From Gammaproteobacteria bacterium (GTDB lineage Bacteria; Pseudomonadota; Gammaproteobacteria; DRLM01), in contig WFXX01000131.1 of the NCBI GenBank assembly GCA_015490395.1, positions 1-6,859 on the forward strand: DNA of 6,859 bases, written 5' to 3'. A program made the translations under genes and the position numbers. Every line of letters begins with the position of its first letter. Positions within the stretch are counted from its first letter, which is position 1. The notes beneath the pieces were generated by a model. That model did no database searches. It saw only the letters and a list, made by a program, of their open reading frames with translations, and was not told where the DNA came from. Positions 1 to 4,648 of this stretch are shown in pieces.

Positions 1-294
1 GTGCAGCCGGAGCACGATGCCGCCGTGCGCGACAACACCGGCCGGGTGGTGGTGCGGGTGGCCGTGGAGCCCCCCCTCCAAGCCGACCAGGGGCACCGCT
101 TGGTCCTGCTCCTAGACGGTCGCCTCTTGGAGCCGCCTTTGCAGGGCCAGGAAGTGGCCTTGGAGAACGTGAATCCAGGCACCCACACCCTGGTCGCTCA
201 GGTGGTGGACACCCGGGGTCGGGTGCTCGCCAGCAGCCCGTCGGTGACCTTCCACCTGTTGCGCACCTCCGTGCTGCTTCGCCCCAGGCGCTAG
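1..294 (+). CDS. DUF4124-type protein, C-terminal part (5' end outside window)
   Basis: The frame is open from the first base to a TAG at 292-294, giving 97 visible residues. The GTG at base 1 is just where the window begins, so the true start is probably upstream. The visible part reads as a small beta-rich, Ig-like domain: a segment with VRDNTGRVVVRVAVEP, then GHRLVLLLDG, then GTHTLVAQVVDTRGRVL, and finally SVTFHLLRTS. This resembles the C-terminal half of the DUF4124 proteins that I recall lying between glnA and ntrB in several gammaproteobacteria. Those proteins usually have an N-terminal signal peptide and a DUF4124 domain, neither of which is visible here. Its molecular function is not known. 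It lies 188 bp before ntrB on the same strand. It could instead be an unrelated exported protein with an Ig-like fold; the assignment rests on family resemblance plus position. Confidence 0.65.
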   Translation: MQPEHDAAVRDNTGRVVVRVAVEPPLQADQGHRLVLLLDGRLLEPPLQGQEVALENVNPGTHTLVAQVVDTRGRVLASSPSVTFHLLRTSVLLRPRR

Positions 295-312
295 TCCTCT
301 GCTTCCCGGCGG

Positions 313-329
313 TGCACCATGGGGGTGCA
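313..329. promoter_or_regulatory. Candidate NtrC binding site (enhancer/operator)
   Basis: The sequence TGCACC-N5-GGTGCA is a perfect dyad and matches the enterobacterial NtrC consensus TGCAC-N7-GTGCA at every conserved position. It lies in the spacer just after the DUF4124-type gene and upstream of ntrB. It is centred near 321, about 160 bp before the start point expected from the sigma-54-like element at 455-470, which is a normal enhancer distance. The exact dyad and the adjacent ntrBC genes make autoregulation by NtrC plausible. Only one site is seen, whereas strong enhancers usually have two. Confidence 0.6.
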
Positions 330-403
330 TCCCAGGAGGGCCGGGGCATCCGGAGCCTGGTAGAGGGTGACGGCCCGGGGCGTTCCGTGCCAGAACCCAT
401 TGA

Positions 404-424
404 ACCGCAAGCCCTCGTTGCGGT
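404..424. repeat. Inverted repeat in the ntrB upstream spacer
   Basis: ACCGCAA at 404-410 and TTGCGGT at 418-424 are perfect complements separated by a 7-base loop. The repeat lies between the NtrC-type dyad and the sigma-54-like element. It could be an RNA stem in a transcript reading through from upstream, or a protein-binding dyad. No T-run follows, so it does not look like an intrinsic terminator. Confidence 0.4.
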
Positions 425-437
425 CCGAGGGATCTGG

Positions 438-454
438 GAGGCGCGCCGCGCCTC
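438..454. repeat. GC-rich palindrome next to the -24 element
   Basis: GAGGCGCG-C-CGCGCCTC is a perfect 8-bp dyad around a single central base. As RNA it could fold as a 6-bp stem with a 5-base loop. It ends immediately before the TGG of the sigma-54-like element, a position where a bound regulator could affect polymerase. No T-run follows. High GC content makes chance palindromes more likely, so any role is inference. Confidence 0.4.
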
Positions 455-470
455 TGGTGCGATCCTTGCA
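455..470 (+). promoter_or_regulatory. Candidate sigma-54 (-24/-12) promoter for ntrBC
   Basis: The sequence is TGGTGCG-ATCC-TTGCA. The invariant GG (456-457) and GC (468-469) are separated by exactly 10 bases, and it matches the consensus TGGCACG-N4-TTGCA except at two positions (C to T, A to G). The expected transcription start is about base 481, only 2 bases before the ntrB ATG at 483, so the message would be essentially leaderless. That is a reason for caution: either ntrB is translated from a leaderless transcript or the match is fortuitous in GC-rich DNA. The NtrC-type dyad upstream supports it. Confidence 0.42.
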
Positions 471-482
471 GAGAAGCCGGGC

Positions 483-1580
483 ATGAGCGCGACCGCCTTC
501 CAGCCGGAGACCCTCCGGCGGGTCCTGGAGCATCTGACCACGGCGGTGGTCCTCTGCGACGCCTGGGACCGGGTGGCCTACCTGAACCCGGCCGCCGAGG
601 GACTCCTGGGGGCCAGTGCCCGGCAGGCCGCTGGCGCCCGGGCGGCGGTGTTGCTAGGCGAGGGGCCCGCGGCCCTCCTGGCCAGGGCCCGGGCGGAAGG
701 TCCCTTCACCGAGCGGGAGCTGCGCCTGGAGCCCCCGGGGGCGGGCCCCTTCACTGCGGACCTGACGGTCTCGCCCCTGGCCGAGCCCGAGGCGGCCGGC
801 TGGGTGCTAGCCGAGCTGATCCAGGTGGATCGCCAGCGCCGTATCCTGCGCGAGGAGCACCTGCTCGCCCAGCACCAGGCCGCCCGCGCCCTGGTCCGGG
901 GCCTGGCTCACGAGATCAAGAACCCCCTCGGGGGGCTTCGGGGGGCGGCGCAGCTTCTGGAGCGGGAGCTAGCGGATCCGGCCCTGCGGGAGTACACCCA
1001 GGTGATCATCGGCGAGGCGGACCGCCTCCAGGCCCTGGTGGACCGCCTGCTGGGCCCTTCCGGCCTGCCCAGGCGGCGAGCGGTGAACGTGCACGAGGTG
1101 CTGGAGCGGGTGCGCACCCTGGTGGAGGCCGAGGCCCCCCCGGGGGTGCGCATCCTCCGCGACTACGACCCCTCCATCCCGGAGGCCCAAGCCGATCCGG
1201 ACCAGCTCATCCAGGCCCTGCTAAACCTGGTGCGCAACGCGGTGCAGGCTGTCTCTGGAGGGGGCACGGTGACCCTGCGCACCCGGGCGGTGCGCCAGAC
1301 CACCATCGGCGCCCGCCGGCACAAGCTGGCGCTGCGCATCGACGTGGTGGACGACGGTCCCGGCATCCCCCCGGCCCTGCTGGAGCGCATCTTCCTGCCC
1401 ATGGTGAGCGGGCGCAAGGGCGGCACGGGCCTGGGGCTGCCCATCGCCCAGGATCTGGTGCGCCAGCACGGGGGGCTTATCGAGTGCAGCAGCCGCCCGG
1501 GCCGGACCGAGTTCACGGTGCTGCTGCCTCTGAACGGGGGACAGGAGGCGGAGCCGTCGGGGGCGAGGGTCTCGCGTTGA
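483..1580 (+). CDS. ntrB: Nitrogen regulation sensor histidine kinase/phosphatase NtrB (NRII)
   Basis: This is a 365-residue cytoplasmic kinase that phosphorylates NtrC under nitrogen limitation and dephosphorylates it when PII signals nitrogen sufficiency. Residues about 8-115 form the PAS-type sensor domain. The HisKA domain carries the phosphoacceptor in GLAHEIKNPLGGLRG, with H143. The HATPase_c domain shows the N box LNLVRNAVQA (N252), the G1 box DDGPGIP (291-297) and the G2 box GGTGLGL (313-319). The match to E. coli NtrB runs along almost the whole length and includes RDYDPSIPE, PMVSGRKGGTGLGL and GRTEFTV. No membrane segment is present. The ATG at 483 is chosen because the E. coli homologue starts with equivalent residues; the frame is open back to a GTG at 312, but that extension has no family likeness. 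The ribosome binding site is weak (GAGAAG at 471-476). An 18-bp gap separates it from ntrC, implying one operon. Confidence 0.96.
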   Translation: MSATAFQPETLRRVLEHLTTAVVLCDAWDRVAYLNPAAEGLLGASARQAAGARAAVLLGEGPAALLARARAEGPFTERELRLEPPGAGPFTADLTVSPLAEPEAAGWVLAELIQVDRQRRILREEHLLAQHQAARALVRGLAHEIKNPLGGLRGAAQLLERELADPALREYTQVIIGEADRLQALVDRLLGPSGLPRRRAVNVHEVLERVRTLVEAEAPPGVRILRDYDPSIPEAQADPDQLIQALLNLVRNAVQAVSGGGTVTLRTRAVRQTTIGARRHKLALRIDVVDDGPGIPPALLERIFLPMVSGRKGGTGLGLPIAQDLVRQHGGLIECSSRPGRTEFTVLLPLNGGQEAEPSGARVSR

Positions 1581-1598
1581 GGGGCGGGAGGAAGGAGC

Positions 1599-3041
1599 AT
1601 GGCCCGAGAGATGCACGTGTTCGTCATCGACGACGACCGCTCCATCCGCTGGGTGCTGGAGCGGGCCCTGACGGGCGCCGGGATGCGGGTGAGCGCCTTC
1701 GAGAGCGCCGCCGGTGTCCTGGATGCCATTCGCCGCGAGCGTCCCGATGCAGTGATCACTGACATCCGCATGCCCGGTCAGGACGGCATCGCCCTCCTGG
1801 AGCAGATCCGCGCCAGGCACCCGGAGCTGCCGGTGATCATCATGACCGCCCACTCCGACCTGGACAGCGCCGTCTCGGCCTACCGGGGCGGGGCCTTCGA
1901 GTACCTGCCCAAGCCCTTCGACGTGGACGAGGTGGTCGATCTGGTGCACCGGGCGGTGGACCAGCGCCGCCGGCGCTTGCCCCCGGAGGCGGCCGAGCGC
2001 GCCGCCCCGGAGATCATCGGCGAGGCCCCGGCCATGCAGGAGGTCTTCCGGGCCATCGGGCGCCTGAGCCGCTCCCACATCACCGTGCTCATCAACGGCG
2101 AGTCGGGCACCGGCAAGGAGCTGGTGGCCCGTGCCTTGCACCGCCACAGCCCCCGGGCGGACAAGCCCTTCATCGCCCTCAACACCGCCGCCATCCCCCG
2201 GGAGCTGCTGGAGTCGGAGCTCTTCGGCCACGAGCGGGGGGCCTTCACCGGGGCCCTGAGCGCCCGCCGTGGCCGCTTCGAGCAGGCCGACGGCGGCACC
2301 TTGTTCCTGGACGAGATCGGGGACATGCCCCCCGAGTGCCAGACCCGGCTGCTGCGGGTGCTGGCCGAGGGCGAGTTCTACCGCATCGGGGGCCAAAGCC
2401 CCATCCGGGTGGACGTGCGCATCATCGCCGCCACCCACCAGGACCTGGAGGAGCGGGTGCGCCAGGGCCTGTTCCGGGAGGATCTCTTCCACCGCCTGAA
2501 CGTCATCCGCATCCACATCCCCCCCCTGCGGGAGCGGCGAGAGGACATCCCCCTGCTGGCGCGGCACTTCCTGCGCCGGGCGGCCGAGGAGCTGCAGGTC
2601 GAGCCCAAGGTGCTGCGCCCGGAGGTGGTGGACTACCTCTGCCGCCTGGACTGGCCGGGCAACGTGCGTCAGCTGGAGAACGTCTGCCGCTGGCTGACGG
2701 TGATGGCCTCGGGCCGGGAGGTGCGCTTGGAGGACCTGCCCCAGGATCTGCGCCAGCGGGGCCCGGCCCGCCCCTCAGGGGGGGAGACGGGGGGCACGGC
2801 TTGGGAGGAGGCCTTGCGGCGTTGGGCGGAGCAGCGCCTGGCCCAAGGGGAGACGGGGCTGCTGGAGGTGGCCACGCCCGCCTTCGAGCGGGCGATGATC
2901 GAGGTGGCTCTGCGTCGCAGTGGCGGCAGGCGCCAGGACGCCGCCCGCCTGCTGGGGTGGGGTCGCAACACCCTCACCCGCAAGCTCAAGGAGCTGGGGA
3001 TGGACGGTCCCGCCCCGGTCCGGCGCGAAAGCGCCGGGTGA
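1599..3041 (+). CDS. ntrC: Nitrogen regulation response regulator NtrC (NRI), sigma-54 activator
   Basis: This is a 480-residue DNA-binding activator of sigma-54 RNA polymerase at nitrogen-scavenging genes such as glnA. The receiver domain (about 5-125) has the acidic cluster DDD at 11-13, phospho-acceptor D55 in TDIRMPG, T83 and K105 in YLPKPFD. The AAA+ domain (about 138-375) has Walker A GESGTGKE (166-173), the sigma-54 contact loop GAFTGA (213-218) and Walker B GGTLFLDE (231-238). The C-terminal Fis-type helix-turn-helix covers about 446-466, with AARLLGWGRNTLTRKLKEL. Similarity to E. coli NtrC (469 residues) is high throughout. The start at 1599 has an AGGA six bases upstream; an in-frame ATG at 1611 is possible but poorly spaced from the ribosome binding site. 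About 11 residues after the usual LKELGM ending are extra, and they fall in the region that overlaps the convergent chemoreceptor gene. All key residues are intact. Confidence 0.97.
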   Translation: MAREMHVFVIDDDRSIRWVLERALTGAGMRVSAFESAAGVLDAIRRERPDAVITDIRMPGQDGIALLEQIRARHPELPVIIMTAHSDLDSAVSAYRGGAFEYLPKPFDVDEVVDLVHRAVDQRRRRLPPEAAERAAPEIIGEAPAMQEVFRAIGRLSRSHITVLINGESGTGKELVARALHRHSPRADKPFIALNTAAIPRELLESELFGHERGAFTGALSARRGRFEQADGGTLFLDEIGDMPPECQTRLLRVLAEGEFYRIGGQSPIRVDVRIIAATHQDLEERVRQGLFREDLFHRLNVIRIHIPPLRERREDIPLLARHFLRRAAEELQVEPKVLRPEVVDYLCRLDWPGNVRQLENVCRWLTVMASGREVRLEDLPQDLRQRGPARPSGGETGGTAWEEALRRWAEQRLAQGETGLLEVATPAFERAMIEVALRRSGGRRQDAARLLGWGRNTLTRKLKELGMDGPAPVRRESAG

Positions 3042-4599
3042 GGGCGTCCAGGCCGGCCGCCTCCTCGGCCAGGTGCCCGCCCAGGGCCTCCAGCTCGGCG
3101 GCCAGGCTCGCATGCCGGGCGGCTACCGCCTGCACGGCCTCCAGGGCCTGGCGCACCTCGCCGGCCATGGCCGTCTGCTCCTCGGTGGCGGTGGCGATGC
3201 CGGCAGCCATGGTCTCGATCCGCCCGGCCGCCTCGGTGATGGCCCGCAAGGCCTCGCGCGCCCGCTCGGCCTGGCCCACGGCGTCCTCGGAGGTCTTCTG
3301 GCCTTCGGCGATCACCCCTCGGGCCTCCTCGGCCCCGGCCTGGAGGCGCGTCACCATGGCGTAGATCTCCTCCGCCGCACGCTGGGCCCGGCGGGCCAGG
3401 GCGCGCACCTCGTCGGCCACCACGGCGAAGCCCCGCCCCCGGTCCCCGGCCCGGGCCGCCTCGATGGCTGCGTTCAGCGCCAGGAGGTTGGTCTGCTCGG
3501 AGATCTCCTGGATCACGTCCAGGGCCCGGGTGATGCCCGAGGTCTCCTGGCAGAGCCGTCCGATGGCCTCCCCGGCCCGCCCGGCGCAGGCGGCGAGCTG
3601 CTCGATCATGGCCACGGTCTCGGCGATCACCGCCCGGCCCCCCTCGGCTTGGCGGCGGGCCTCGCCGGTGGCTGCGGCGCTCTCGGCAGCGTGCCGGGCT
3701 ACCTCCTGCACGGCGGCGCCCATCTGCTCCATGGCCCCGCCCAAGCGCGCTAGCGCCTCGCGCTGCTCCGCTACCCCGCTTCGTAGAGCGTGCACCGCCT
3801 CCTGGGCCAGCCCCGCCCGCCGGCCCAGCCGGCCGGAGGCGTGGGCGGTGCGCCCCAGGGCGGTGCGCAGCCGGGCCTCCAGCATGCGCCGGGCCAAGAG
3901 CAAGGCCCCCAGTTCGTCATGGCGGCCCGTGTAGATGTACTGCATCAAGGGATCGTCCACTACCTGCCGCGCCTCGGCCGCCGCCCGCCGCAGGGGCGCT
4001 AGGGCCGCCCAGGCCGTGGCCCCGCCCAGAACAAGGGCCAAGGGCAGGAGGACCGCGGCTTGCCAGAGGATGGGCCAGCCGAGGCGGTCCAGGGCGTGGG
4101 CCGTGCCTAGGAGCGCCAGGGCGGCCAGCGCCGAAGCCAGGGCGGTGCGCCCCCTGAGGCCCCAGGCGAGCCGGCGGGGCCGGAAGGGGCGGCCAGCGCG
4201 GATGCGGCGGTAGGCCCGCTCGGCCCGGCGCACCGCCTCCCGCTCGGGCCGTACCCGCACCGATTCGTGGCCCACCACCCGCTCGCCCTCGGTCAGCGGG
4301 GTGACGTAGGCGTCCACCCAGTAATGGTCGCCGTTCTTGCAGCGGTTCTTGACGATGCCCATCCACGGCCGGCCCGACTTCAAGCAGCGCCAGAGTGCGG
4401 CGAAGGCTTCGGGGGGCATGTCCGGATGGCGCACGATGTTATGGGCCTGGCCGAGGAGCTCCTCCTCGGCGAAGCCGGAGATGGCCACGAAGGCCTCGTT
4501 GACCTGGGTGATCACCCCCTTGGGGGTGGTAGCAGAGATGATCTCGGTGCCAGGTGGCACCTCCCGTTCCTTGCCCGTCACCGGTAGGTTCAGGCGCAT
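2986..4599 (-). CDS. Aer-like PAS-containing methyl-accepting chemotaxis protein
   Basis: This is a 537-residue inner-membrane receptor, probably for aerotaxis or energy taxis, that would control CheA/CheW. The N-terminal PAS domain (about 18-117) carries the Aer signature HNIVRHPDMP, with R57, H58 and D60 at the same positions as in E. coli Aer, then W79 and KNRCKNGDHYWV (84-95). This predicts FAD binding; the cofactor itself is inference. Two hydrophobic segments (about 152-169 and 176-200) form a hairpin with almost no periplasmic loop, so sensing is cytoplasmic. A HAMP-like linker with DPLMQYIYTGRHDELG follows, resembling Pseudomonas Aer. The signalling tip is at about 365-400, with EQTNLLALNAAIEAARAG and GRGFAVVADEVR. 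There is no NWETF-type CheR/CheB tether at the C-terminus. The ATG at 4599 is chosen for the AGGAGG six bases upstream; an in-frame GTG at 4614 overlaps that site. The stop lies inside ntrC, a 56-bp convergent overlap. It is likely co-transcribed with the c-di-GMP enzyme 49 bp upstream. Confidence 0.93.
   Translation of the reverse strand: MRLNLPVTGKEREVPPGTEIISATTPKGVITQVNEAFVAISGFAEEELLGQAHNIVRHPDMPPEAFAALWRCLKSGRPWMGIVKNRCKNGDHYWVDAYVTPLTEGERVVGHESVRVRPEREAVRRAERAYRRIRAGRPFRPRRLAWGLRGRTALASALAALALLGTAHALDRLGWPILWQAAVLLPLALVLGGATAWAALAPLRRAAAEARQVVDDPLMQYIYTGRHDELGALLLARRMLEARLRTALGRTAHASGRLGRRAGLAQEAVHALRSGVAEQREALARLGGAMEQMGAAVQEVARHAAESAAATGEARRQAEGGRAVIAETVAMIEQLAACAGRAGEAIGRLCQETSGITRALDVIQEISEQTNLLALNAAIEAARAGDRGRGFAVVADEVRALARRAQRAAEEIYAMVTRLQAGAEEARGVIAEGQKTSEDAVGQAERAREALRAITEAAGRIETMAAGIATATEEQTAMAGEVRQALEAVQAVAARHASLAAELEALGGHLAEEAAGLDALTRRFRAGPGRDRPSPAP
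3020..3037. other. GAAA-capped hairpin inside the convergent gene overlap
   Basis: CCGGCGC-GAAA-GCGCCGG is a perfect 7-bp stem with a GNRA-type tetraloop on the + strand. It lies within the last codons of ntrC and also within the last codons of the opposing chemoreceptor gene. On either strand it could act as a 3'-end stabilising or pausing structure. It is not followed by a T-run in either direction, so it is not a canonical intrinsic terminator. I see no other terminator candidate between the two genes. Confidence 0.45.
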
Positions 4600-4605
4600 G
4601 GCGGT

Positions 4606-4611
4606 CCTCCT
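4606..4611 (-). promoter_or_regulatory. Ribosome binding site fixing the chemoreceptor start
   Basis: AGGAGG on the - strand stands 6 bases before the ATG at 4599. It is a full-strength Shine-Dalgarno match. It lies inside the codons that would be used if translation began at the GTG at 4614, which argues for the ATG. Confidence 0.85.
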
Positions 4612-4648
4612 CACTGGCGGGTCGATGCCCGTGCCGCTCGTCCTTCTC

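Noticed and set aside
312..482. N-terminal extension of ntrB from a GTG at 312
   Set aside because: The added 57 residues have no likeness to NtrB, and the GTG lies at the NtrC-type dyad. The ATG at 483 matches the known NtrB start.
291..533. 80-residue open frame on the - strand across the ntrB upstream spacer
   Set aside because: It runs through the start of ntrB and the putative regulatory sites, has no recognisable domain or good ribosome binding site, and such frames are common at this GC content.
1221..2567. 448-residue open frame antisense to ntrB and ntrC
   Set aside because: It is low-complexity and Gly/Ala/His/Gln-rich, and mirrors two clearly real genes. It is a by-product of GC-rich codon use.
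3020..3037. Intrinsic terminator for ntrC or the chemoreceptor gene
   Set aside because: The stem is good, but no T-run follows on either strand, so it is recorded only as a hairpin.
4600..4648. Separate promoter or terminator between the c-di-GMP gene and the chemoreceptor gene
   Set aside because: The 49 bases contain the ribosome binding site but no recognisable promoter boxes and no stem-loop with a T-run.
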